64,000 nucleotides of DNA from Cohnella sp. AR92 (GCF_003990975.1 NZ_RZJR01000016.1:37210-101209); one strand, 5' to 3'; numbered from the stretch's first letter, positions 47,062 through 56,431 are shown. Notes: generated from the letters alone by a model not told the origin. Translations and numbers: made by a program.

Positions 47062-47216
47062 CCGCTCTGCTCCGACCTCATCGGGATGGAAGAGAACAGA
47101 GACGGACGGTTGCCCACAGGTGACTAACGCGAACGATCCGCAGCATTTGCGTTTTCGAAACGAAACCTTTTCCCAGATTGCAGGTAATTAATACGGTAGA
47201 GCGGAGGAGGAACGGA

Positions 47217-48101
47217 ATGGAGACGGAGAGGCACGCCGATGGCGGTATCGTAGAGTTGGATCGCATTCACAAGCGTTACTCGAAGGAATTCGTGCTGCGA
47301 GGCGTCAGTATAACCATTCGAAGCGGAGAGATTCTGGCTGTCATGGGAAGGAACGGTTCTGGCAAAAGCACGCTGCTCCGAATAGCTGCCGGCCTGACGG
47401 TGCCAAGCCGGGGGGATCGAAAGGTTCGAGGGGAGCCGGGGATGGTGATCGCCTATGCCCCAGACAGGCTGCCGAAGCTTAGGTTTACTCCGAGAGAATA
47501 TCTGAGGCACATGGTCGAGATAGACAGCCGGACCGTTTCGTCAAGCCATGCGAATTCCTCGGATTCCATCGAGAGTTACCTGGAGCGCTTCGGAATGGCG
47601 AATACGGGGAAGACGCTGATGAAGGACTTCTCGAAGGGCATGCTGCAGAAGATCAATCTCATTCAGGCGTTCCTGCGCGATCCCCATGTCCTGCTGCTGG
47701 ACGAGCCTTTCTCCGGATTGGACGACGCCTCCAGGAAGCTGCTGGCCGATGAATTGACGGAACAGAAGAGCCGGGGGAAGGCGGTCGTCGTTGCCAGCCA
47801 TGACGGAGAATGGGTCTCCCAGACGGCGGATCGGATCGTCGTTTTGAATGGCGGCGAGATCTCCTCGGAACGAAAGGCGGATACGCAGAAAAAAGTGCCG
47901 CGGAAGGTGATCGAGTGTTTGCTGCCGGATGGGCGGGGGGCGGACAGGGAACCTGGGGCGGAAGGTATCGTCCGTGCCGAGCGAAGCGGTCGACGGGCCC
48001 GGTATGAAGTGGAGGCTCCGTCAGCGGATCGGCTACTGATGAGTCTTCTGGAGCAGGGAGCTTCGATCGTCAGCGTGCAGGAGAAGGGAGACGGCTTATG
48101 A
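47217..48101 (+). CDS. ABC transporter ATP-binding protein
   Basis: 294 aa from ATG 47217, after GGAGGAGG. ATPase subunit of an ABC-2-type exporter. Walker A is GRNGSGKST (about 49-57), the signature motif is diverged to FSKGMLQK in place of LSGGQ (typical of this exporter class), Walker B is VLLLDEPFSGLD, and the H-loop is VVASHDGE. A ~70-residue C-terminal extension follows the core, often a regulatory part in this group. Its stop overlaps the permease start by 4 nt. Cargo unknown; no accessory gene hints at one. Confidence 0.9.
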   Translation: METERHADGGIVELDRIHKRYSKEFVLRGVSITIRSGEILAVMGRNGSGKSTLLRIAAGLTVPSRGDRKVRGEPGMVIAYAPDRLPKLRFTPREYLRHMVEIDSRTVSSSHANSSDSIESYLERFGMANTGKTLMKDFSKGMLQKINLIQAFLRDPHVLLLDEPFSGLDDASRKLLADELTEQKSRGKAVVVASHDGEWVSQTADRIVVLNGGEISSERKADTQKKVPRKVIECLLPDGRGADREPGAEGIVRAERSGRRARYEVEAPSADRLLMSLLEQGASIVSVQEKGDGL

Positions 48102-48802
48102 TCGCTCTAATAAGGTACTTCTCCGCTTATTATCTTCGTTCCTATCGTCATCTTTTGCCCGTATGCGCGTATGTCGGAATCATCGTATGGGTTTATTCGG
48201 TTGTTCCGAATCCGGTGATGGACAGCTATGCCTTCACTTCTTTGTTATTATTCTTCGTGTCGGCCTGGATCGGCTATGGCTTCGTCGATCTGGAGCATGA
48301 AGCCCAGCGGCTTGTTACGTATTCCCGAGCCGGCAGCATGGCGCGCTACTGCGGAGCGCAGTACTTGTTCATGATGATGATCGCGGCTGCGTTCAGCCTT
48401 CTGGCAACGGTTTATCCGATTTTATTCGATAAGTTCGACCGAACGCCTACCTTAGAGGAAGCTTTGGTCGCCGCCGGCGCCCATCTCGTGCTAGCATCTC
48501 TCGGAATCGCGTGCGCGATGTGGTTCTCGGAGAAAATGGTCGCGAGCCGGATGACGGCCATCTTGGGGCTGTTGCTCACCTTGGCGATCTCGGCCGGCGC
48601 CATGGGGATTGCCGAACAGCTTCCAAGCGGAGCGAAGGGAATTCTGTGGCTGCTTCCGCCCGTTAGCCGCGTGACGGATGTATTTATCAATTATGAGGAT
48701 AGCTCCTCGATTTGGATCGTTTTTGTTCTGCTGCTTCCGGCGCTTTATTCGGGCGTCCTGTTGTGGGGTTATATACGAGTTGCCAAGGCGAAAATGTACT
48801 AG
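48098..48802 (+). CDS. ABC-2-type transporter permease
   Basis: 234 aa, ATG overlapping the stop of the ATPase gene (ATGA), so the two are co-translated. About six hydrophobic helices can be counted, starting at HLLPVCAYVGIIVWVYSVV and ending at IWIVFVLLLPALYSGVLLW. There is no signal peptide or extracellular domain of note. With the ATPase it forms a small half-size exporter placed between rpoC and rplGB, where Bacillus has none. Substrate cannot be deduced. Confidence 0.85.
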   Translation: MIALIRYFSAYYLRSYRHLLPVCAYVGIIVWVYSVVPNPVMDSYAFTSLLLFFVSAWIGYGFVDLEHEAQRLVTYSRAGSMARYCGAQYLFMMMIAAAFSLLATVYPILFDKFDRTPTLEEALVAAGAHLVLASLGIACAMWFSEKMVASRMTAILGLLLTLAISAGAMGIAEQLPSGAKGILWLLPPVSRVTDVFINYEDSSSIWIVFVLLLPALYSGVLLWGYIRVAKAKMY

Positions 48803-48889
48803 GAATCGACCTTGGTCAGGGCTTCAGGCGAGCGGCTGGGAGCGCTGCGCGCTAACAAAAATAATCCTTTAACCGTATCGGTTGAATCC

Positions 48890-48918
48890 TTGACACGGGC
48901 TATATCGGATGATAAGAT
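48890..48918 (+). promoter_or_regulatory. Promoter of rplGB and the str operon
   Basis: TTGACA and TAAGAT spaced exactly 17 nt, about 50 nt before rplGB. Confidence 0.85.
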
Positions 48919-48966
48919 GTTCTAGTGTGTGCCCGACGTGCTGAAACTTATGCTACTGGAGGTCGA

Positions 48967-49224
48967 ATGTCCATGGATGACGTGGAACGTTTGGAACCGG
49001 GAACCATCAAGGTAGGCACAAAGCAGACGATCAAGACGGTCGAACAACACAAAGCCTCCTTGGTCTATGTAGCGCAAGATGCAGATTCGCGCCTATTGAA
49101 TCGTATCGTGCAGATTTGCAAACAGCACTCCGTCAAGGTTGTGTTTGTAGATACGATGCGCAATTTAGGCAAAACATGCGGAATTGAGATCGGCACGGCT
49201 TGCGCCGCTGTCGTAGAGGAATAG
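48967..49224 (+). CDS. rplGB: L7Ae-family kink-turn-binding protein (YbxF)
   Basis: 85 aa from ATG 48967 with GGAGGT 3-4 nt upstream (ATG 48973 is the alternative, 9 nt away). L7Ae/L30e fold that binds RNA kink-turns; in Bacillus it is ribosome-associated. The family strand GTKQTIKTV, then LVYVAQDAD and LGKTCGIEIGTACAAVV are visible. Position directly before rpsL is the conserved one. It is the first gene after the str promoter; a 169-nt leader separates it from rpsL. Confidence 0.92.
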   Translation: MSMDDVERLEPGTIKVGTKQTIKTVEQHKASLVYVAQDADSRLLNRIVQICKQHSVKVVFVDTMRNLGKTCGIEIGTACAAVVEE

Positions 49225-49393
49225 GAATTACGGGTTTAGCCGTTCTGGAATTGTCACTTTGGCGAGGAGAGAAGCGGTCGAACCCTTTCGCATTTCTCAA
49301 AATGAACCGCCTGGGTCTGTGGACTTCGCTCCGCTAGGGCAGGATGCCGTTATTCTTTGTTCTCTAACATTATGGGAAGGGGGTGGCAATACC

Positions 49394-49813
49394 ATGCCAA
49401 CAATCAACCAACTCGTACGCAAAGGCCGCGAAGCTAAGGTCGTCAAGTCGAAGTCCCCTGCTCTGCAGAAGGGCTACAACGCTCTGAAGCGCGTTGAAAC
49501 CGATCTGAGCGCTCCTCAGAAGCGCGGTGTATGTACTCGTGTAGGTACGATGACTCCGAAGAAGCCAAACTCCGCACTTCGTAAGTATGCCCGTGTTCGT
49601 CTGACGAACCGCGTAGAAGTTACGGCTTACATTCCGGGTATCGGTCACAACCTGCAAGAGCACAGCGTCGTGCTGATTCGTGGCGGTCGTGTAAAGGACC
49701 TTCCGGGTGTCCGTTATCACATCGTTCGCGGCGCTCTGGATACCGCAGGCGTAAACAACCGCAAGCAAGCTCGTTCCAAGTACGGAACGAAGCGCGCAAA
49801 GGCCAAAAAATAA
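49394..49813 (+). CDS. rpsL: 30S ribosomal protein S12
   Basis: 139 aa from ATG 49394, with AAGGGGGTGG upstream. Decoding-centre protein. TMTPKKPNSALRK and GGRVKDLPGVRYH are the streptomycin-related loops; the Lys residues matching K43 and K88 of E. coli are unchanged, so the allele looks susceptible. The usual extra C-terminal lysines are present. The 169-nt leader can form competing GAGAA/TTCTC and GCGGT/ACCGC helices, a weak sign of regulation. Confidence 0.98.
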   Translation: MPTINQLVRKGREAKVVKSKSPALQKGYNALKRVETDLSAPQKRGVCTRVGTMTPKKPNSALRKYARVRLTNRVEVTAYIPGIGHNLQEHSVVLIRGGRVKDLPGVRYHIVRGALDTAGVNNRKQARSKYGTKRAKAKK

Positions 49814-49876
49814 GATCGGGCGCCTAGGTTTAAACTAGAGCTCGTTCATGAAGAATGAGAAAGGAGGAATTACTCG

Positions 49877-50347
49877 ATGCCACGTAAAGGACCAGTACCG
49901 AAGCGGGACGTTCTCCCGGATCCGGTATACAATAGCAAGCTGGTTACTCGTCTCGTAAACCGGATCATGATCGACGGGAAGAAGGGCGTTGCGCAACAAC
50001 TGTTGTACAATGCGTTCAACCTGATTCAAGAGCGTTCCGGCAAGGACCCAATGGAAGTCTTCGAAGCGGCTATCAAGAACATCATGCCGGTACTCGAAGT
50101 TAAGGCTCGTCGCGTAGGTGGTGCAAACTACCAAGTTCCGATTGAAGTGAAGCCGGAGCGCCGTACGTCCCTTGGACTTCGTTGGCTCGTCAACTACTCC
50201 CGCAACCGCGGCGAGAAGACGATGGAAGAACGTCTTGCAGCTGAGATCATGGACGCAGCCAATAACACTGGCGCAGCCGTGAAGAAGCGCGAAGACACGC
50301 ACAAAATGGCTGAGGCCAACAAAGCATTCGCCCACTACCGCTGGTAA
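49877..50347 (+). CDS. rpsG: 30S ribosomal protein S7
   Basis: 156 aa, ATG with AAAGGAGG upstream. It nucleates assembly of the 30S head and often regulates the str operon. MPRKGPVPKRDVLPDPVYNS starts the chain, followed by the rRNA-binding KKGVAQQLLYNAF and ENIMPVLEVKARRVGGANYQ-type segment, with the C-terminal helix ending ANKAFAHYRW. Standard length; 63 nt after rpsL and 36 nt before fusA. Confidence 0.98.
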   Translation: MPRKGPVPKRDVLPDPVYNSKLVTRLVNRIMIDGKKGVAQQLLYNAFNLIQERSGKDPMEVFEAAIKNIMPVLEVKARRVGGANYQVPIEVKPERRTSLGLRWLVNYSRNRGEKTMEERLAAEIMDAANNTGAAVKKREDTHKMAEANKAFAHYRW

Positions 50348-50383
50348 GCCAGAGGAGTTACGGAAGCGAAAGGAGACCAAAGT

Positions 50384-52459
50384 ATGTCAAGAGAGTTCTC
50401 CTTACAGAATACGCGTAATATCGGGATCATGGCGCATATTGACGCGGGCAAGACAACGACCACGGAACGGATTCTGTTCTACACCGGACGCGTTCATAAG
50501 ATCGGCGAAGTGCACGAAGGCGCCGCTACGATGGACTGGATGGAGCAAGAACAAGAGCGCGGCATCACGATTACGTCTGCTGCGACGACCGCTCAGTGGA
50601 AGGGTCACCGCATCAATATTATCGACACCCCAGGGCACGTTGACTTCACGGTTGAAGTTGAACGCTCCCTGCGCGTATTGGACGGAGCCGTTGGCGTATT
50701 CAGCGCCAAGGAAGGCGTAGAACCGCAATCCGAGACGGTATGGCGTCAAGCTGACCGTTACGGAGTACCGCGTATCGCCTATGTAAACAAGATGGACATC
50801 ATCGGCGCAGACTTCCTGCGTGTCGTTCAAGACATGCGCGCTCGTCTGCAAGCCAATGCTGTCGCTATCCAATTGCCGATCGGCGCCGAGAACGACTTCA
50901 AGGGCATGATCGACCTGATTGACCGGGTCGCTTATGTTTACCAAGACGATCTGGGCAAAGATCCGGTGAAGTCCGAGATTCCTGCCGAGCTGGCCGACCA
51001 AGTCGAAGAGCTTCGCATGGAATTGGTAGAGAAGGTTGCCGAGCTTGACGAAGAGCTGATGATGAAGTACCTCGAAGGCGAAGAGCTGACGGTTGCTGAG
51101 ATCAAGAAAGCTCTCCGCAAGGGCGTCGTGGAAGTTAAGATCTTCCCGGTTGTCTGCGGATCTTCCTACCGCAACAAAGGCGTACAGCCTATGCTGGACG
51201 CAGTCGTTGACTTCCTGCCGGCTCCTATCGACGTTCCGGATATCAAGGGACATCTCGAAGACGGCACGGAGACGACGCGCAAATCCGCGGACGATCAACC
51301 GTTCTCGGCACTCGCGTTCAAGATCATGACCGACCCTTACGTCGGTAAGCTGACGTTCTTCCGCGTGTACTCCGGCGTACTGGCTTCCGGTTCGTACGTA
51401 CTGAATGCAACGAAGAACAAGCGCGAGCGTATCGGCCGTATCCTGCAGATGCATGCGAACAGCCGTCAAGAAATCAGCGAAGTATACTCCGGCGACATCG
51501 CCGCTGCCGTCGGTCTTAAGGACACGACGACGGGCGACACGCTGTGCGACGAGAAGAATCCGGTTATTCTCGAGTCCATGAACTTCCCAGAGCCTGTTAT
51601 CCAGCTTGCGGTTGAGCCTAAGACCAAGGCCGACCAAGACAAGATGGGTATCGCCCTGCAGAAGCTGGCCGAAGAAGATCCGACCTTCCGCGCGCATACC
51701 GACGAAGAAACGGGTCAAACGATCATCGCCGGTATGGGTGAGCTTCACCTTGAGATCCTGATCGACCGCATGCTTCGCGAGTTCAAGGTCGAGACGAACG
51801 TCGGTAACCCGCAAGTTGCTTACCGCGAAACGTTCAAGCAAGCGGCTAAGGTTGAAGGCAAGTTCGTACGTCAGTCCGGCGGTCGCGGTCAATACGGCCA
51901 TTGCTGGATCGAGTTCGAGCCTCTTGAGCCGGGCCAAGGCTTCATCTTCGAGAACAAGGTTGTCGGCGGCGCCGTACCGCGCGAATATATCGCTCCGGTA
52001 CAAGCCGGTATCGAAGAGTCGATGAAGAATGGCGTCCTGGCGGGCTTCCCGCTGGTTGACATCAAAGCCACGATCTTCGACGGTTCGTACCATGACGTCG
52101 ACTCCAACGAAATGGCGTTTAAGATCGCCGGTTCGATGGCGCTTAAAGCAGCTAAGGACAAATGCGCTCCTGTCCTGCTTGAGCCGATCATGAAGGTTGA
52201 AGTTACCGTTCCTGAAGAGTACATGGGCGATGTCATGGGCATGCTCAGCTCCCGTCGCGGACGCATTGAAGGCAGCGATACCCGTCACGGTGCGCTGATC
52301 GTCAGAGCGAAAGTGCCGTTGGCTGAAATGTTCGGCTACTCCACGGTTCTTCGTTCCGGTACGCAAGGCCGCGGCGTGTTCTCCATGGAACTGTCGCACT
52401 ACGAAGAAGTGCCGAGATCCATTTCCGAAGCGATCATCGCTAAGAACAAAGGCGCTTAA
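50384..52459 (+). CDS. fusA: Elongation factor G
   Basis: 691 aa, ATG with AAAGGAGACC upstream. GTPase that drives translocation. G motifs: AHIDAGKTTTTERIL (G1), RGITI (G2), DTPGHVDFT (G3), NKMDIIGADF (G4) and the G5 CGSSYRNKGV. Domains II to V follow, ending with the conserved GMLSSRRGRIEGSDTRHG loop of domain V. Full length and colinear with B. subtilis. A long imperfect hairpin lies between it and tuf. Confidence 0.99.
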   Translation: MSREFSLQNTRNIGIMAHIDAGKTTTTERILFYTGRVHKIGEVHEGAATMDWMEQEQERGITITSAATTAQWKGHRINIIDTPGHVDFTVEVERSLRVLDGAVGVFSAKEGVEPQSETVWRQADRYGVPRIAYVNKMDIIGADFLRVVQDMRARLQANAVAIQLPIGAENDFKGMIDLIDRVAYVYQDDLGKDPVKSEIPAELADQVEELRMELVEKVAELDEELMMKYLEGEELTVAEIKKALRKGVVEVKIFPVVCGSSYRNKGVQPMLDAVVDFLPAPIDVPDIKGHLEDGTETTRKSADDQPFSALAFKIMTDPYVGKLTFFRVYSGVLASGSYVLNATKNKRERIGRILQMHANSRQEISEVYSGDIAAAVGLKDTTTGDTLCDEKNPVILESMNFPEPVIQLAVEPKTKADQDKMGIALQKLAEEDPTFRAHTDEETGQTIIAGMGELHLEILIDRMLREFKVETNVGNPQVAYRETFKQAAKVEGKFVRQSGGRGQYGHCWIEFEPLEPGQGFIFENKVVGGAVPREYIAPVQAGIEESMKNGVLAGFPLVDIKATIFDGSYHDVDSNEMAFKIAGSMALKAAKDKCAPVLLEPIMKVEVTVPEEYMGDVMGMLSSRRGRIEGSDTRHGALIVRAKVPLAEMFGYSTVLRSGTQGRGVFSMELSHYEEVPRSISEAIIAKNKGA

Positions 52460-52474
52460 TTTTATGTAATCGGA

Positions 52475-52508
52475 CGGGCTAGGGAATGCTTCGGCATATC
52501 CCTTCCCG
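52475..52508 (+). other. Imperfect hairpin between fusA and tuf
   Basis: CGGG, GGG and ATGC blocks of the left arm pair with GCAT, CCC and CCCG of the right arm around TTCG, with a 3-nt internal loop. There is no U-tract, so it may protect RNA ends or be a processing site that sets tuf apart from fusA. Confidence 0.5.
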
Positions 52509-52551
52509 CCACCCTATAAATTTCCTTTACTTATAAGGAGGAGAACTTTCA

Positions 52552-53742
52552 ATGGCAAAGGCTAAATTCGAACGTACGAAACCGCACGTTAACATCGGCA
52601 CGATCGGTCACGTTGACCATGGCAAAACGACGACGACTGCTGCAATCACGACGGTACTGTCCAAGCGTTATGGCGGTGCTGCCGTAGCATTCGACCAAAT
52701 CGACAAGGCTCCGGAAGAGCGCGAGCGCGGTATCACGATCTCGACGGCTCACGTTGAGTACGAAACTCCTAACCGTCACTATGCACACGTTGACTGCCCT
52801 GGACACGCCGACTATGTTAAAAACATGATCACCGGCGCTGCTCAAATGGACGGAGCTATCCTGGTTGTATCCGCTGCTGACGGCCCAATGCCGCAAACGC
52901 GCGAGCACATCCTGCTCTCCCGCCAAGTAGGCGTTCCTTACATCGTCGTATTCCTGAACAAGTGCGACATGGTTGAAGACGAAGAGCTGCTTGAACTGGT
53001 TGAGATGGAAGTTCGCGACCTGCTGACCGAGTATGAGTTCCCAGGCGACGACACTCCGATCATCCGCGGCGCTGCTCGTGAAGCTTTGTCCAACCCAGAA
53101 GGTCCTTGGGCTGACAAGATCATCGAACTGTTCGACGCTATCGACTCCTACATCCCAACTCCTGAGCGCGACACGGCTAAGCCTTTCCTTATGCCAGTCG
53201 AAGACGTGTTCACGATCACGGGCCGCGGTACGGTTGCTACGGGCCGCGTAGAACGTGGTACGGTTAAGGTTGGCGAAGAAATCGAGATCATCGGTCTGCA
53301 CGAAGATACTCGTAAGTCCGTTGTAACGGGCGTTGAAATGTTCCGTAAGCTGCTTGACTCCGCTCAAGCCGGCGACAACATCGGCGCACTGCTTCGCGGT
53401 GTTGACCGTAAGGACATCGAGCGCGGCCAAGTACTGGCTAAGCCGGGTTCCGTTAAGCCGCACACGAACTTCACGGCTTCCATCTACGTCCTGACCAAAG
53501 AAGAAGGCGGCCGTCATAAGCCTTTCTTCACGGGCTACCGTCCGCAGTTCTACTTCCGTACGACTGACGTTACGGGCATCATCAACCTGCCAGAAGGCAC
53601 TGAGATGGTTATGCCTGGCGATAACGTTACCGTTACCGTTGAACTGATCGCTCCGATCGCTGTTGAAGAAGGAACTCGCTTCTCCATCCGCGAAGGCGGC
53701 CGTACGGTTGGCGCTGGCGCTGTTGCAACGATCCAAAAATAA
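52552..53742 (+). CDS. tuf: Elongation factor Tu
   Basis: 396 aa, ATG with AAGGAGGAG upstream. GTPase that brings aminoacyl-tRNA to the ribosome. G motifs are GHVDHGKTT, RGITI, DCPGHADY and NKCDMV; domain 2 has GRGTVATGRVERG and domain 3 ends GGRTVGAGAVATIQK. Only one tuf copy is in the window. Extreme codon bias marks very high expression. A strong terminator closes the str operon. Confidence 0.99.
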   Translation: MAKAKFERTKPHVNIGTIGHVDHGKTTTTAAITTVLSKRYGGAAVAFDQIDKAPEERERGITISTAHVEYETPNRHYAHVDCPGHADYVKNMITGAAQMDGAILVVSAADGPMPQTREHILLSRQVGVPYIVVFLNKCDMVEDEELLELVEMEVRDLLTEYEFPGDDTPIIRGAAREALSNPEGPWADKIIELFDAIDSYIPTPERDTAKPFLMPVEDVFTITGRGTVATGRVERGTVKVGEEIEIIGLHEDTRKSVVTGVEMFRKLLDSAQAGDNIGALLRGVDRKDIERGQVLAKPGSVKPHTNFTASIYVLTKEEGGRHKPFFTGYRPQFYFRTTDVTGIINLPEGTEMVMPGDNVTVTVELIAPIAVEEGTRFSIREGGRTVGAGAVATIQK

Positions 53743-53760
53743 TCGCTTAACCGCGATAAG

Positions 53761-53799
53761 AAAGACCGCTTCGGACTTGTCCGGGCGGTCTTTTTTTTT
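53761..53799 (+). terminator. Terminator of the str operon
   Basis: AAAGACCGC pairs with GCGGTCTTT, with CGGA/TCCG continuing the stem, and nine T residues follow. Confidence 0.93.
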
Positions 53800-53881
53800 A
53801 TCTTTTGATCCTACATAATCACCCGGCATTTATGGAAAAGTTAATGAGGAGGAAAGGCAGACTAGGAGGTGCAGTTTGTAC

Positions 53882-55504
53882 ATGAGGAGATCCGTCGCAC
53901 CTATCATACTCGTTGTCCTTATCCTTGCTGCTTCCTTAGGATGCCAGAGACAAAGCACCGATAGCGGTGAGCAAGACTTAATGCAGATTAAATCGAACAA
54001 CGGGAAGAGTTCGACGAAGGTCATCCTACTATTGATTGATTCCTTAATGGCGCAGCAGATTGACCATGGGATTCTACAGAAAGAGCTTCCTGCGTTTAAG
54101 AAGCTGATAGAGCAAGGGCATTATTATAAGGATATGGTCAGTTCGTTTCCGACCATGTCCGTATCGATTGACAGCTCGCTGATGACCGGAGCTTATCCGA
54201 ACGAGCATCGAATTCCGGGACTTACCTGGTATTCCTGGGAAGATAAGAAAGTCATTAATTACGGGACCGGACCGATGGAGGTCGCTAAGCAAGGAGTAGG
54301 CGAGACAATGGTCGATGCGGTGATGAACTTAAACGGAAGCCATCTGAATTCCCATTTGACGACGATATATGAGGATTTAGCGAGAAGGGGCAAGACCTCA
54401 GGATCAATTAACGGCCTTATTTACCGCGGCTCTACCGAACATCAGCTAACGATTCCGGCATGGCTTCAAGCAATAACGAAGCTTCCTCATGAGGTTCAAG
54501 TCAAAGGACCGGACTTATTGGCGTTGGGCACTCTTGCGAATCCGTTCGAGGAGGTCCGCTCTATGCCGGATGGAGTCGCCGATCGCTTCGGAATCAACAA
54601 TTCCTATTCGCTCAAAGCGTTGAATTATTTGATTGATGCGGATAAGCTGCCTGATTTTCTCTACGTGTATTTGCCTGATCTGGATCAGAAAATACATAAG
54701 AAAGGCCTTTCGGATCTGGGTGGAATTAAGGACGTCGATCAGCAGCTGCAGCCGCTATTGGACAAACTTGATTCTAGGAAAAAGAGTATGGACAAGGTTG
54801 TGCTTATGATTGCAGGGGATAGCGGGATGACTCAAATTTTGCCTGCCGCGAGCAATTCGAAAATTGACTTGCCTTCGATTTTAAAGGATTATCAGGTACT
54901 CCCGACAGGCGAAAAGGTGAGCGGTGATACGGATATCGTACTTGCGGTGAATGAGACGATGGCTTATCTCTATAACCTTGATCCGAATAAGGGTCTTGGT
55001 AAGATCGCTCAGACCATTGCTGCCGATTCCCGAATCGGTATCGTCTCATGGAGAGAGGGGGACTGGATTCGAGTCGTTCAAGGAGAAACCGGCCGCGAGC
55101 TGAAGTATAAGCAGGGTGGTAGTACGATCGATCCTTATGAGCAGAAATGGACGATTGTTGGTGATTTAGCGGTGTTGGATCTCAAGATCGATGAGAGCAA
55201 GCAAGCATTGAGCTTTGGCCAATACCCTGATGCGTTAATGCGGCTCTCCGGATCGCTTCATTCGCATGAGGGGGAATATCTTGTGATAACGGCCAAGCCA
55301 GGCTACGAGCTTGCGGACCGAAGCTCCCCGACACACGCAGGAGGAGGGGGCCATGGTTCTCTCCATCGGCAGGAATCGCTTGTCCCTCTTATCCTGTATG
55401 GGACCGATCAAACGCCTCAATACTTAAGAATTATCGACTTGAAGCCGTTTATTCTTAACCTGCTGGACAGCAAGACCCGCGTATCGTCAAGGGATCTCAC
55501 TTAG
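53882..55504 (+). CDS. Alkaline-phosphatase-superfamily lipoprotein (putative phosphodiesterase)
   Basis: 540 aa from ATG 53882 (TTG 53876 is closer to TAGGAGGTG and would add two residues). A hydrophobic signal ends LAASLGC with Cys21 as likely lipid site, though position -3 is Ser, not Leu. The nucleotide-pyrophosphatase-like fold shows LLLIDS (Asp53), FPTMS with the likely nucleophile Thr91, LPDLDQKIHKKG, and GGGGHGS (His491). The usual TSDHGM motif reads GDSGM (Asp313-Ser314), so one metal-binding His is replaced. Lower GC and different codon use than its neighbours suggest transfer. It lies alone in the tuf-rpsJ junction. Confidence 0.85.
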   Translation: MRRSVAPIILVVLILAASLGCQRQSTDSGEQDLMQIKSNNGKSSTKVILLLIDSLMAQQIDHGILQKELPAFKKLIEQGHYYKDMVSSFPTMSVSIDSSLMTGAYPNEHRIPGLTWYSWEDKKVINYGTGPMEVAKQGVGETMVDAVMNLNGSHLNSHLTTIYEDLARRGKTSGSINGLIYRGSTEHQLTIPAWLQAITKLPHEVQVKGPDLLALGTLANPFEEVRSMPDGVADRFGINNSYSLKALNYLIDADKLPDFLYVYLPDLDQKIHKKGLSDLGGIKDVDQQLQPLLDKLDSRKKSMDKVVLMIAGDSGMTQILPAASNSKIDLPSILKDYQVLPTGEKVSGDTDIVLAVNETMAYLYNLDPNKGLGKIAQTIAADSRIGIVSWREGDWIRVVQGETGRELKYKQGGSTIDPYEQKWTIVGDLAVLDLKIDESKQALSFGQYPDALMRLSGSLHSHEGEYLVITAKPGYELADRSSPTHAGGGGHGSLHRQESLVPLILYGTDQTPQYLRIIDLKPFILNLLDSKTRVSSRDLT

Positions 55505-55534
55505 AGGGATCGACGATGATACGCGGGTTCTTTT
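55475..55534 (+). terminator. Hairpin ending the lipoprotein gene
   Basis: ACCCGCGTATCGTC, inside the last codons, pairs with GACGATGATACGCGGGT (a 3-nt bulge) and TTCTTTT follows. It also sits near the end of the convergent cyclophilin gene but lacks a U-tract on that strand. Confidence 0.72.
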
Positions 55535-55548
55535 AATCAAAAACGTTC

Positions 55549-56211
55549 TTATTTAATTTTCTCCGGTTCCGGATAATCGATGCCTAATGTTTCGACCGTA
55601 ACCTTCTTCATGACGGGCGGATTCTCGGGGGTGGACTGTTCTCCGCTTCCGTTGTCGTAAGTCGGCAGCGCGACGAGCTCGTCGACGACGTCCATTCCTT
55701 CCGTTACTTTGCCGAATGCGGCGTACATTCCGTCAAGGAAGTCGGCTTTGTCCACCATGATGAAGAATTGGGATCCAGCGCTGTTCGGACTATCCGATCT
55801 TGCCATGGAGAGAACTCCGCGTTCATGAAGCAGCTTGTTCATGACGCCGTTGTTCTCGAATTCGCCTTTAATCGAATATCCCGGATTGCCGCGGCCATTG
55901 CCTTTGGGATCGCCGCCTTGAATCATGAATCCGGGCACCAGGCGATGGAAGGTTAATCCGTCATAGAAGCCGCTCTTTACAAGCGAGATGAAATTATTGA
56001 CGGTGTTCGGCGCGACTTCGGGATAAAGCTCGGCTTTGATGATTTTGCCGCTGTCCATCTCGATCGTCACGACCGGGTGGCTTGCTTTCGGGTCAACCTT
56101 GCCGGTGGCCGCGGCGGGTTCTTTGTTCTTGTTGCCGCATCCCGCCAATACGGACAGCAGGGCGATTCCCGCCAGCAGAAGCAAGAACGACTTGCGCGAG
56201 TAAGATCTCAT
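55549..56211 (-). CDS. Cyclophilin-type peptidyl-prolyl isomerase lipoprotein
   Basis: 220 aa, ATG start; AAGGAGG lies a rather long 12 nt upstream. A signal peptide with lipobox LAGC (Cys25) is followed by an Asn/Lys/Ala-rich linker, then one cyclophilin domain (about 46-210). FHRLVPGFMIQGGD and GSQFFIM are the family active-site motifs with the catalytic Arg and Phe. It should isomerise prolines in exported proteins outside the membrane, as a cyclophilin counterpart of PrsA-type foldases (inferred). Single gene, with its own promoter, convergent to the lipoprotein gene. Confidence 0.93.
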   Translation of the reverse strand: MRSYSRKSFLLLLAGIALLSVLAGCGNKNKEPAAATGKVDPKASHPVVTIEMDSGKIIKAELYPEVAPNTVNNFISLVKSGFYDGLTFHRLVPGFMIQGGDPKGNGRGNPGYSIKGEFENNGVMNKLLHERGVLSMARSDSPNSAGSQFFIMVDKADFLDGMYAAFGKVTEGMDVVDELVALPTYDNGSGEQSTPENPPVMKKVTVETLGIDYPEPEKIK

Positions 56212-56247
56212 GAATGGGTAAGGCCTCCTTATGCTTGTTCAAGCTGA

Positions 56248-56277
56248 ATCATAGCACAAGAAGGATAGCTTATCCAA
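56248..56277 (-). promoter_or_regulatory. Promoter of the cyclophilin gene
   Basis: On the minus strand TTGGAT and TATGAT are 18 nt apart, about 30 nt before the start codon. Confidence 0.55.
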
Positions 56278-56402
56278 TGCTCAGACTGGAGCCGTAGGAA
56301 AGCATTAGACAGTGTTTCTTCTATATATATGTGTTAGGATTAGCATGTCCAAACGAACGGAAAGCAAGCGGGCGCGCAGTTATGAAAATGAATAAAATTT
56401 TG

Positions 56403-56431
56403 TTGCATTTGACTGGGCAGATCGCTATAAT
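56403..56431 (+). promoter_or_regulatory. Promoter of the S10-spc operon
   Basis: TTGCAT and TATAAT spaced 17 nt, preceded by an A/T-rich UP-like stretch (AAAATGAATAAAATTTTG). The leader to rpsJ is about 145 nt. Confidence 0.85.
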
